Notes under the pieces: generated by a model
Databases searched by the model: none
What the model was told of the DNA's origin: nothing
What the model saw: only the letters and a program-made list of their open reading frames with translations
NCBI RefSeq assembly: GCF_029852145.1
Contig: NC_079969.1
Location: 28,326,459 to 28,390,458, forward strand
Source: Microplitis mediator
Taxonomy: Eukaryota > Arthropoda > Insecta > Hymenoptera > Braconidae
Reading direction: 5' to 3'
Length of the DNA: 64,000 bases
Shown: one piece after another, positions 1 to 10,361 of the stretch
Layout of the letters: each line of letters begins with the position of its first letter
Position numbering within the stretch: position 1 is the stretch's first letter
Program-made: the position numbers and the translations under genes

Positions 1-1
1 A

Positions 2-1602
2 TGTCACAAATCCAAGTGTGTTACTTGGGAATGGTTAATTTTTTAAAATTATTAATTATTTAATTATTTTTAAAGGCTACCGATGGCACGCTGCCTTTAT
101 AATAAACCGACAATAAATAGGGAACTACCAGCAATTTTACCCGGGACTTTGATGTCATTAGACGAACAATGTTATCATGCAGGAGCTCTTGATGCTTGTT
201 ATGTAATTGAATATAAATATAATAAAAAATAATGATAATAATTGAATTAACTATTTGATAAATAATATTTTAGCATGATGAGCGCGCGTGTGTTTTGCTT
301 TATTGCACGAGAAAAAATGCAACCGATCAATGTGTCGCAACAGCACCAGCTGCTGAAGGATCAACATGTGGAAATGAAAAGGTAGAAATAATTATGAGGG
401 TCAATGTAGCTGACAATTGTCAAATTTTTGAATAATAAATTAAAAATATTAGTGAGGTAAGAGACCTAGTACCTAATCACTCAGGTATTTGTATAGATAT
501 ATTTAGTAAATATAGATATACAAATACATGGAGTGATCGGGTACTAGTTCCCTGATCGGGTACTAGTTCCCTGATCGGGTACTGGGTCTCTTACCTTAGA
601 ATAAAAATTTAAAAATGCGTATTTGGATAATTTGAAATGATCCTGACGTAGCAGGCAATTAAAAATTTTCGGATTTTATTTTGAACAATTAAATTTGAAG
701 AAAAAAAAAAACTGAAAAAATGCACATGTAGGAAATTAAAAAGACTATAAGTGCAATTTTTTTTAGTATTTTTTTTTAAATAATTTATCCACTAAAAAAA
801 AATCCAAAAATTATTAGACGTCGGCTAACTTCAGATGATCCTGAAGTTAGCAGGCGATTCAAAATTTTTGAATTTTTTTTTCAACAAATCAATTACAAAA
901 AAATAAAAAATAAAAATATGCACATGTAGAAAATTTAAAAAACTACATGTGCAATTTTTTCAAATATTTTTTTTTTAATGTTTTATCGTCTAAAAAAAAA
1001 TTCAAAAATTATTAGACGTCTGCTAACTTCAGTATCATTAACTTCAGTATCATAATTTGAATGTACCATGATACTGAAGTCAGCTGACGTCTGATAATTT
1101 TTTGATTTTTTTTTAGTGGATAAATTATTAAAAAAAAAAAAATTTGAAAAAATTGCACTTGTAGTTTTTTAAATTTTCTACACGTGCATATTTTTAGTTT
1201 TTGTTTTTTTGTAATTGATTTGTTAAAAAAAAATCCGAAAATTAATAATTGCCTGCTAACTTCAGTATTATGAATGTACCAGACATTAGACAATTTTAAA
1301 ATTATTAATTAGTAGAGTAAATAATTAAAAAAATAAAATTTGAAAAAAATGCACATGTAGAAAATTTTGAAATCAACAAGTGCATTTTTTTAAAATATTT
1401 TTTTTTTAATTATTTACTCTATTTATTTATAATTTGTCTCATATCTGCTACATTCTCAGACATGAATAATTACGAATCCTTTTATATTTCCCAAAATATT
1501 GAACAATTAATTAATAATTTGTTTATATTGCAGATATGTATCCAAGGACGGTGCATCAACAAAAGACAATGGCGAACTTTTAGTAGAAATTTAATGGATT
1601 AA
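2..1602 (+). CDS. ADAMTS-type metalloproteinase, C-terminal exons (5' end outside window)
   Basis: Four exons chain in phase: 2-33, 76-202, 274-381 and 1534-1602 (stop TAA). The encoded part has CLYNKP, then LPGTLMSLDEQC, DACYHDERACVLLYC, AAEGSTCGN and ICIQGRC. These have the cysteine spacing of the region just after the reprolysin (M12B) catalytic domain in ADAMTS proteins, the disintegrin-like and cysteine-rich part. The catalytic zinc site would lie upstream and is not visible. The protein ends about 13 residues after the last cysteine, with no thrombospondin repeats, so it is a short form like the secreted metalloproteinases known from parasitoid venoms. That role is inference. The first exon fragment is the least certain; its phase was chosen because the other two frames run into stops. 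A poly(A) signal lies at 1634-1639. Intron 3 (382-1533) is filled with MITEs. Confidence 0.72.
455..596. repeat. Foldback MITE with internal 19-bp triplet repeat
   Basis: About 142 bp bounded by inverted repeats, AGGTAAGAGACCTAGTACC at 455-473 and its near-complement at 578-596. The right half holds three tandem copies of a 19-bp unit (CTGATCGGGTACTAGTTCC and variants). The middle (490-530) is also self-complementary around TACAAATAC. It lies in the last intron of the metalloproteinase gene. Confidence 0.7.
638..1272. repeat. MITE family A, three copies in a row
   Basis: Three elements of roughly 200 bp at about 638-835, 836-1040 and 1066-1272. Each starts with a form of ATGATACTGAAGTTAGC and ends with its complement. 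Inside are the inner palindrome GCACATGTAGAAAATT, a run of A or T, and the segment TTATTAGACGTC next to one end. The first two are head to tail and share a junction. None encodes a protein, so they are non-autonomous. Confidence 0.75.
1262..1470. repeat. MITE family B copy
   Basis: Inverted-repeat element of about 200 bp with the family B pattern: AATGTA(GC)AGACAT and AATTTTAAAATTATTAAT at one end, TAGAGTAAATAATTAAAAAAA, then the mirrored sequence ending TCTGCTACATTC. It abuts a family A copy on its left. Confidence 0.6.
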
Positions 1603-1796
1603 AAAAAAAATAAAAATAAAAATGTTTTAAGGAAATAAATGATTAGTGATATAAATAAAAGTATTTTATAATAATGTATAGAAATATTTAAATTATAATG
1701 AAGTTTACCTTAACCCCAAGTATGTTTGACATTTAAAAAAAGTAAATACGCACCATAAACACAAGTGTTAAAATTCAGTCTCACAGATGGCGCCAA

Positions 1797-2430
1797 ATTT
1801 CATAATCCTGAAGTTAGCAGAGACAATTTAAAATTTCGAATTTTTTTATGATACTGAAGTTAGCAGGCGTCTAATAATTTTTGGATTTTATTTTAGACGG
1901 TAGAATAAACAAAAAAAAAATTTCGAAAAATTGCACCTGTAGTTTTTTAAATTTTCTACATATGCATATTTTTATTTTTTATTTTTTTGTAATTAATTTG
2001 TTGAAAAAAAAATCCGAAAATTTTTAATTGTCTGCTAACTTTAGGATCATATTTTTTTTCTGCAAATCAATTGCAAAAAAAAAAAAACTAAAAATATGCA
2101 CACGTAGAAAATTAAAAAATCTATGAGTGAAATTTTTGAAATTTTATTTTATTAATTATTTACTCTATTTATTTATAATTTTAAATTTTCCTGACGTCTG
2201 CTACATTCACACTCATGTACACATTACAAAATTATGATACTGAAATTAACCGTCTAATAATTTTTGAAATTCATTCAAAATAGTAAATTATTAAAAAAAA
2301 AATATTTGCAAAATTGAACTTATAGTTTTTTAAATTTTCTACATGTGCATATTTTAATTTTATTTTTTTCAATTATTTGTAGAAAATAAAATCCGAAAAT
2401 TTTTAATTGCTGCTAACTTCAGGATCATTA
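1797..2430. repeat. MITE cluster downstream of the metalloproteinase gene (families A and B)
   Basis: Family A copies lie at about 1848-2050 and 2233-2428. Truncated family B and A pieces lie between (2050-2230) and at the left edge. Each A copy has a TGATACTGAA(G)TTA start and a GCTAACTTCAGGATCAT-like end. Confidence 0.65.
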
Positions 2431-2889
2431 CAAAATTCCCTTTCGATAACTCGAATCGTTCGAGCAAAAATAAAATAATATTGTCAACACTAATCGATTT
2501 TCAAATAATCGATTTCGAATCATATACTTTTACTTTACTATTTTACTGTACCAGTTACAGTCCAGTAAAAGATCATAAAAATCATCAAGTATTTTGTCAA
2601 TCAGATCTTTTTGCTACCAAATTAATTTACCATAACATCACTTTCTCTTACACAAGTGGTCATTAATTTTTTTCCATCATATATATACATACATATATAC
2701 ATATTGTTATTATCGCTTCTATATTTATCATCAGCAACAACGAAATGTTAGTACTTGTCATGCCGGTCGAGTTCTGATTGTTTAAATAATTGACAAGTTT
2801 AAAATTTACATCGCAAATTTAAAATATCTGCAGCTCCGGCCCAAGTGTTTCAAATAAAATACAAAAGTTGTCTAAATAATTTATCAAAA
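2431..2889 (+). promoter_or_regulatory. Upstream region and 5' UTR of QNG1
   Basis: No convincing coding sequence; the 61-codon open frame at 2481-2666 has no family features. The gap between the MITE cluster and the QNG1 start codon should hold its promoter and 5' UTR. I see no clear TATA box. A (TATACA)-rich stretch lies at 2680-2705. Confidence 0.35.
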
Positions 2890-5800
2890 ATGGTTCTTAT
2901 GCCGAGGGAATCAGGCAAACTGATATCTAAACTTGCAAAGAATGTTTTCATTGAAGAGGAAGGTGTGAAAAGTCTCGCTTGTGAGGTAAGTTGTCTATTT
3001 TTTAAATAAAAAATCTATTCTTAGTATTCAATAAATTTATTTATCTGACCCAGGTTCTGGAAGGTCTGAAGGACAGGACAATATCAATAGAAAATTTTTC
3101 ACAGTCAGAACTGCACCCGAACTCGGGACATCTCAAGGCCATCGACTGGATCTGTGTCCTGGACACTTTAAATTTCAGCTTCTGGAGCCCGAGCCCTGAT
3201 ACCAAATGGAAAGTTAATGGACACTCGGGTTATTTCGCTCTGTGTTCGGCCATAAAACGCGCTATTGATGTAAGTATTTTATAAATGTCCTCTGGTTATT
3301 AACATTTACATTTATCGGTCATCAAACACGAGCGGCAATTAATAAAATTCCCGTCTGGATTATTTTTATTCATAATTCGCTTTTTAATCTGCGGTTTCTG
3401 AGACGTTTTATTTTTTTTCTTATGACCTGACTGGTGTTCCAAAAATTCCGAGTACTTTTTAGACTCTTCTGTAATTAAATTATTTAATTAGTTGATTTAT
3501 TCGGTGAAATAACTGGTAGCAGTCTGGTATCACGACTGGTCCAACCTCAGATGTCTGAAATTTAATTTTTCGCGCCTTCATTCCACTCAAATTCTGTACA
3601 ATTTTTTAAATTTTTATTTTGTACGAAATAAAAATATTTGTTTTAAATCTGGAGCAAAATATCTGGTGACCCCCAAGGAATCTGACGAGTCGTGATTCCA
3701 AACAATTGGATAGGAAATAAAATTTCTAGACCTTCAATTCGTTGTCTTTCGTCAGCAATTTTTTTATTATAATTATTAATATAAAGCTCGCGTCGTTGTC
3801 TGTCTAATTGGAGAGCGAGTTTTTCTTTAGCAATCTGGTCTTTCTGAAACTGATACCTCTGTTGCCATCTAAAAAAATAAAAACGTACGGTCATGACCTC
3901 ACGACTATCACTCAGATAAAAATAATAAATTCATCACTTGTCTTGGATTTCTTTAAGTTTCACTTCGGTCTCCTTCTTAATTCTCTCCCGTCTAAATTTT
4001 TTCCGCCGACGTTCTCTCCTAATTCGCTTCCATAAAATATTTACCAACTTATTTTTCAACTTTTGCGCTTGCACTGCACGTTTCTGTCTTATTCTCTCAG
4101 ATCTGATCCTAGATCTCAGGACTATTTCTCTCAATCGTTCCTTTTTTCTCTCCTCGACCTCCTTAATTTTTTTTTCCCTCCTCCTCTCCCGCAATTTTAC
4201 CTCCCGTATTTTTTCTCTCTCTCTCCGTTTCGTGTCCCGCAAAATTTTACTCCTCATCTTTTTTTTCTGCTCGCGCATTTTAAGTCTGAAAAAAAATGCT
4301 CATTAATTTCCACCAGTAGTTGAATTAAAAATTAAATTAAAAATTACGAAATTACTTGGCGATATTTTTCTTGGCTTCCACTTCCGCTCTCTCAAGCACG
4401 CGGCTGTCCTGCGTAATTTCATCCCGTCGATTAATTTCCTTCTTTATCTCATCACCGTGGACCTTTTTCAAGTACTTCCGGTACATATTGTACTCCTTGA
4501 TTGTACAGACAACATCCAAATTATTTGAAATGAACCCGCGTTCGACCAAATATTTAATTTTATTCTCCTTATTAAAATAATAAGCGAGATGTCTGTCGTG
4601 CAGTGAATTGTACGCGTAGAAATTTATTTCATTGTTGTAAGGATCAGTCAAATTGAACTCATTGTTTTTACATCCGTATAATTGCTGGCCCAATTTTTTA
4701 CAAGTGAAATAATAAGCGCCCTTTGGTCCAGGTACCAGCGGTAATTTTGAATCCAGCGGCATTAGTTTCCATTTTGGTAAACCAAATTTCGGGATCGCTC
4801 CTTTTGGTTTTGATACTGAGTTACTTAATTCGTCTAACTTTCTATTAATACAATTAATTAATTAATCAATTAATTAATTAATTAACTAATAAAGTAGAGA
4901 CTTACGTTGGTCGCCTGATACTTCTCAAAAGATCACCGATTGATTTATTTCTGGACATTTTTTTATAATTTTATTTTTGCTGTCAAAGACACAATTGAGT
5001 GATGGGAAGGTCAAGTCATTTGCAGGCAACTTCAGTTGGTTTTTTTTTGTTTTTTGCAGGAAGGAATCCCGATAATTGATCCGAATTACTACGCGAATAT
5101 TACAAAAGAAGTGCTGGCTAGAGTACTGAGAGCTGATTCAGGAGCTGAGTCGGTCCCGCTTTTGGAGAAACGGGTACAAAATTTACAGCAAGTTGGTAAA
5201 GTACTCGTTGACAAGTACAATGGGACGTTTGTCGAGTGCGTTAAGGCATCGCAGTACTCGGCTGAGAAATTAGTTAAGCTGATTGTCAATGAGTTCGAGT
5301 GCTTTCGTGATGAAGCAGACTTTTATGGTCATCGAGGTAATTTTTATGGATAATTTATAATTTTAAAGGTAGCATTGAATTTTAATCAAAACAAATTTCG
5401 AAAGATTTTATTTTTAAAAATACTCAGTTAATAAATTTAAATTCAAAAATTAGGAGTGTGAATGTAGATGACAATTGTTAAGTTAAAAATTTTAAAAAAA
5501 AGTGAAGAAATGTAAATAAAAAAAAAATTTTTAAAATGCACATTTAGAGAATTTGAAAATCAGTATGTGCATTTTTTAAATTTTTAATTGTTTATGATCC
5601 TGAAATTACCCGACGTCAAATAAATTTTTGATTTTTTTAAAAACGATAATCTTGAAAAAAAAAAAACATATTTGAAAAAATTGCACCGATTGTTTTTTTA
5701 ATTTTCTACATGTGCATTTTTTTAGTTTATTTTTTCTTCAAATTTAATTGTTCAAAAAAAAAATCCAAAAATTTTTAATTGTCTGCTAACTTCAGGATCG

Positions 5801-8409
5801 TAATTGTTTAGTTCATTTATTTTTAATTTTAAATTTGTTTCTCATCCGCTGCATTCACATGACTGTGATGTAGCAGACATCAAACAAATTTAAAATTACA
5901 AATAATTAAAAAAATAAAATTTAAAAAAAATGCACATATTAATTTCAAAATTTTATAAATGCGCATTTTTTTATGATACTGAAGTTAGCAGGCATCTAAT
6001 AATTTTTGGACTTTTTTTCAGACGATAAAACATAAGAAAAAAATATTTGAAAAAATTGCACCTGTAGTTTTTTAAATTTTCTACATGTGCATATTTTTAT
6101 TTTATTTTTTTGCAATTGATTTGTTGAAATACGATAATTCAAAAATTTTTAAATGTCTGCTAACTTCAGGATCATATTTTTTTAAATTTAATTTTATTAA
6201 TTATTTACTTTATTTATTAATAATTTTAAATTTGTCTCATAAAGAATTATATTTTTACATTTTGAAAAGCGCGCGGAAAAGAGGCGGCGTGTGATTGGCC
6301 TAGAGTTTGAATAGAAGTAGATGGCGCAAGGGGGGGAGGAGGCTGCTGGGATCAGTTTTCGTTTGTTCGTAGGTCCGTCAGCTCGTGCTCTGACTGTTCG
6401 CTCGTCGCGGGTTTCAAATATTTTGAATAATTCGGTAATTGCGTCTGAGATCAGTAATGAGTTTATTATTTACGTGGAATTGTCAGTAAATTGCTTTTAT
6501 TTTTTGAGTTTTTTATTTTACAAGTGATGGGTAGTATTTTATTTAAAAATAAATATAAATGTATTTTAAAAAAGTTTGAATTATTTCGGTGCCGAGTGGC
6601 GGAACTTTTACATTGGCCGTGAATTCGAATTAATTTTTAGTTCAAATATTTATTGATTATCATTTTTTTCATTTTATGTATGATAAATATGAGTGTGTGA
6701 GTGTTTTTAGTAATAAATATATGTGGTGAGTGTTTGTGAAAAACTTTTATGAGCCAGTCGGTGAACTGACGCCAACGAAAATGGCGGGAAGTAAAAATTC
6801 AAAAATTGTATGAGTCCAGTCGGTAAGTCGCATGGAATAATTTATCAACTGAGTAATTTATATCGAAACATATATATATTTATATTTTATTTCATACTTT
6901 ACAATTTACTTGCGTTCATACCAAATTTGAATTTTTGAAATAAATATTCAAATAATTTTGTTATTTGAATTACGCGCCGCGGAACAAAAAGAATCGATTT
7001 GATTAATTTTTAATGGCTGCAAAGATGAGGTGACATGAGTATATTTATTTAAATTAATAATAATGATAAATATTACAGTATCTTTTTATAAGCGAGCTCA
7101 AATTTTAGTGGGTGATATTTGGGCTTGTTATAAAGGAAAAGATCTTGGTGAATTTAATGACATTGATATAATAACGATGTTCCCGGACTATAGAATACCA
7201 CAAGTACTTATGCATTTTGGTGCTATGAGATATAGTAACCCGCTTTTAAGTACTTTACAATCAGGTAATTATTATTATGTTTTTTTTTTTTTAAATAAAT
7301 CTTGAAACTTCAATCCAATAAATATCTTATTTTTTAAATTACTACATAATTATGATCCTGAAGTTGAGACGAGTGTGAATGTAGCAGAGTAAATAATTAA
7401 AAAAAAATTATTTATAAAAAATGCACTTATTAATTTTTAAATTTTTCAAATGCGCATTTTTTAAAAATTTTATTTTATTAATTATTTACTATATTTATTT
7501 ATAATTTTAAATTTGTCTAATGTCTGCTGCATTCACACTCATAAGTTAATAGACAATTAAAAATTTTCGGATTTTTTTTTTCAAGTCAATTACAAAAAAA
7601 AAAAAAAAACTAAAAAAATGCACATGTAGAAAATTTAAAAAACTCTAAGTGCAATTTTTTAAAATATTTTTTTTTTTATAATTGTTTCAAAAATTATTTA
7701 ACGTTAGCTAACTTCAGTTCCATACATAAATGATCCTGAAGTTAGCAGACAATTAGTAATTTTCGGATTTTTTTTCAACAAATTAATTGCAAAAAAAAAA
7801 ACTAAAAAAATTCACATGCAGCAAATTAAAAAAACTACAGGTGCAATTTTTTAAAATATTTTTTTTTTATAATTTATCGTTTTGAAAATTATTTAACGTC
7901 GGCTAACTTCAGTTCCATCTATAAATGATTCTGAAGTTAAGAGACAATGAGTAATTTTCGGATTTTTTTTTCAACAAATCAATTGCAACAAAAAAAGTCT
8001 AAAAAAATGAACATGTAGAAATTTTAAAAAACTGTAAGTGCAATTTTTTCAAATATTTTTTTTGTTATAACTGACAATTAAAAAAAAATCCAAAAACTAT
8101 TAGACGTTGGCTAACTTCAATATCATATATAATTAATATACTGACTCTACTTGGATTGATAAAATTAAAGGCACAGAATTATCCCCGGGATGCATAGAAG
8201 AGATAGAAATCCGCGGATGCTCAATCGAAGTTATTGAGCGCGTCGTTGACAGAGTGAGAAATTTAATAAAACAGTACCCGAACTTGAACATAAACCCGTT
8301 CAGCTGCAACTCCATCGTCGTCGATCACTTCCTCTGGGACTACCGGCGAAAGAACGCCGAGAAACTTGAGAGTATACCCTTCCATCGCATCCGCTCAATT
8401 TACTACTAA
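2890..8409 (+). CDS. QNG1: Queuosine 5'-phosphate N-glycosylase/hydrolase (Q salvage protein, former DUF2419)
   Basis: Five exons in phase: 2890-2985, 3054-3269, 5060-5336, 7079-7264 and 8171-8409, giving 337 residues, close to the roughly 340 of animal homologues. The enzyme releases queuine from queuosine 5'-monophosphate so the base can be reused for tRNA modification. Diagnostic motifs are PRESGKLIS near the N-terminus, DTLNFSFWSP and SGYFALCSAIKRAID (exon 2), SFYKRAQILVGD and ITMFPDYRIPQVL (exon 4), EIRGCSIEVIE, and the ending WDY...IPFHRIRSIYY (exon 5). Exon 5 begins at an acceptor (AAG, 8168-8170) with little pyrimidine before it. It was chosen because an in-frame stop lies just upstream, at 8134-8136, and the joined product LQSGTELSPG fits the family. 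A poly(A) signal lies at 8437-8442. Intron 2 carries a gene on the other strand and intron 3 carries many MITEs. Confidence 0.93.
3643..4958 (-). CDS. FSIP2: FSIP2-like (fibrous sheath interacting protein 2) short protein, nested in QNG1 intron 2
   Basis: Four exons on the minus strand, all phases compatible: 4958-4906, 4841-4356, 4285-3938 and 3868-3643, giving 370 residues. The introns are only 64-70 bp. Residues of about 45-175 match what I recall of the FSIP2 N-terminus: DSKLPLVPGPKGAYYF, LGQQLYG, FNLTDPYNN, a YNSLHDRHLAYYF block, RGFISNNLDVVCTIKEYN and YRKYL. Exon 3 is an extremely basic Arg/Lys/Glu coiled coil, and exon 4 continues it (WQQRYQFQKDQ) before a short C-terminal tail. Vertebrate FSIP2 is a giant AKAP-binding protein of the sperm tail; here only the N-terminal part and a coiled coil exist. 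A poly(A) signal on the minus strand lies at 3618-3613. Sperm expression is an inference from the family. Confidence 0.8.
5450..5872. repeat. Family A MITE inserted inside a family B MITE
   Basis: A family A element at 5594-5800 is flanked on both sides by the identical nonamer TAATTGTTT (5585-5593 and 5801-5809), a target-site duplication. The outer halves (about 5450-5584 and 5810-5872) are the two ends of a family B element, with GTGTGAATGTAG at the left and GCTGCATTCACA at the right. It lies in QNG1 intron 3. Confidence 0.75.
5865..6245. repeat. Second nested A-in-B MITE
   Basis: A family A copy at about 5973-6175 interrupts a family B copy whose ends are ATGTAGCAGACATC near 5869 and AATTTTAAATTTGTCTCAT near 6225-6243. 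The octamer ATTTTTTT flanks the inner copy on both sides. Confidence 0.65.
6260..6826 (+). promoter_or_regulatory. GC-richer, promoter- or exon-like island in QNG1 intron 3
   Basis: This stretch stands out from its AT-rich, MITE-filled surroundings. It holds GCGCGCGG, GAGGCGGCG, a CCAAT-type ATTGGCC (6295-6301) and a CG-rich stretch at 6360-6412, and ends in a strong splice donor GTAAGT at 6823. Short open frames are present (68 codons from 6321) but none looks like a known protein. It could be an alternative first exon, a non-coding RNA start or a solo-LTR-like remnant. Confidence 0.3.
7341..8130. repeat. MITE array in QNG1 intron 3 (one B, three A copies)
   Basis: Family B at about 7366-7545, with GTGTGAATGTAGCAGA and TCTGCTGCATTCACACTCAT ends. 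It is followed by three head-to-tail family A copies at about 7546-7720, 7729-7917 and 7925-8128. The array ends about 40 bp before the acceptor of QNG1 exon 5. Confidence 0.65.
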
Positions 8410-8975
8410 TTGTTTTTTTAATTTGTTAAAAATATTAATAAATATAAAATACTCAATTCCGCATCGATTCCAGGGAACGCCGTTTTTGTTGGGGGCCATA
8501 CGTTTTTTAATGAACAAATATATTGTAATAATAAAATTTATTTGATTTTTATTTTAGTATAATACATTTATAATTAAAATATCCACTAAAATATTAAACA
8601 ATAACAAATACAACAGTTTTATACTTATCGTAAAAATAGTTAGTTTAAATAATTATTATAAATTTATGATTATAATAATAATTAAAAAAATGCTATTTCA
8701 TATTTTGTATATAAAAGAGCTTGATTTTTTGACCCCATCCAAACAATTTTATAAATTTATTTATACAAGACTAAAAAAAATTAATGAGCCTCATTGCGAT
8801 TATTTATATCATCTTTGGATGATAACACGACACAGTAAAAAATATTGTGTTCTTTTAGTTTGCAGTAAATTGTTTTGATGAAATTTAACTCAGATCTGTT
8901 CAGATCGAAGCTCAAAAAACAGATCTCCGCGAAGTAAAATAGATCAATTAATGATTGCAAATTTAAAATTTAAAA
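8410..8975. other. 3' UTR of QNG1 and intergenic sequence
   Basis: A poly(A) signal lies at 8437-8442. After that I see only AT-rich sequence; the 70-codon frame at 8666-8878 has no protein-like character. Confidence 0.4.
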
Positions 8976-9950
8976 ATTAGGTTCAAATCATGTCAGACAT
9001 CAGACAAATTTAAAATTACGAATAATAAAGTAAATAATTAATAAAATTAAATTTAAAAAAAATGCACATATTAATATCAAAATTTTTGAAATGTGCATTT
9101 TTTGTAAATATTTTTTTTTTAATTATTTACTCTTTTTATTTATAATTTTAAATTGGTCTCATTCGATGAGTGCGACTGTAGCAGACATCAGACAAATTTA
9201 AAATTATAAATAAAGAGGGTAAAAAATTAAAAGAATAAAATTAAAAAAAAATGCACATTTAAAAAATTTTGAAATCAATATGTGCATTTTTTGTAAATAC
9301 AAATTTTTTTATTATTTACTCTATTTATTTATAATTTTAAATTTATCTGATTCAATGAGTGCGAATGTAGCAGGCAGACAAATTTAAAATTATAAATAAA
9401 TAGAGTAAATAATAAAAAAATTTGTATTTACAAAAAATGCACATATTAATTTCAAAATTTTTTAAATGTGCATTTTTTTTTAATTTTATTTTTTTAATTT
9501 TTTACCCTATTTATTTATAATTTTAAATTTGTCTGATGTCTGCTACATTTGCACTCATAGAATGAGACCAATTTAAAATTATAAATAAATAGGGTAAAAA
9601 ATTAAAAAAATAAAATTAAAAAAAAATGCACATTTAAAAAATTTTGAAATTAATATGTGCATTTTTTGTAAATACAAATTTTTTTATTATTTACTCTATT
9701 TATTTATAATTTTAAATTTATCTGATTCCATGAGTGTGAATGTAGCAGGCAGACAAATTTAAAATTATTAATAAATAGAGTAAATAATTAAAAAAAAAAT
9801 ATTTACAAAAAGTGCACTTACTAATTTTTAAATTTTTTAAATGCGCATTTTTTGTAAAAAATTTTTTTTTAATTATGCACTCTATTTATTTATAATTTTA
9901 AATTCATCTGATGCCTGCTACACTCACACTCGTTACATTCACACTCTAAT
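8976..9950. repeat. Series of family B MITEs
   Basis: At least four full or nearly full copies stand one after another between the convergent 3' ends of QNG1 and the minus-strand gene: about 8990-9165, 9168-9350, 9352-9550, 9550-9730 and a last one to 9935. Each is almost wholly palindromic around AATGCACAT...ATGTGCATTTTTT. Ends carry GAGTG(T/C)GAATGTAGCAG and its complement. Confidence 0.7.
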
Positions 9951-10361
9951 TTTTTTTCGATCTAGGGAAATGTGGAAATTTAATACAATTAAATTTTTGA
10001 TATTTTACAACGACCGTTTTTAACATCACAATATTTTTTACTCCATGTGTCCTTTGGCACAACATTTTTTATTAAAAATTTTTCGAATATTACTAAAAAA
10101 AAAAAAAAAATTCCTATAATTAGAGTTAGTGTTGCAATTACTTTAATACTATTTTTATGGCAGTTTTAAAAAATGTGCAGTTAAATAAATAAATTTATAT
10201 TCGCTGCGAAGATAATAATAATAATGTAATTTTTAATTACTAATATTATTGTCTATGACTATTTTCTGTTAATAAAAATAATTAAAGTGTATAATAATTA
10301 TAAGTTAGATAAATTTATTAATAACAATAATTATTTGTATGTATAATTTTACAAATATCGT

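Noticed and set aside
4063..4323. Plus-strand frames over 3808-4323
   Set aside because: They are the complement of the Lys/Arg-rich coiled-coil exon of the FSIP2-like gene, which has splice signals and family motifs on the minus strand.
8133..8315. 60-codon minus-strand frame
   Set aside because: Antisense shadow of QNG1 exon 5, whose frame matches the family.
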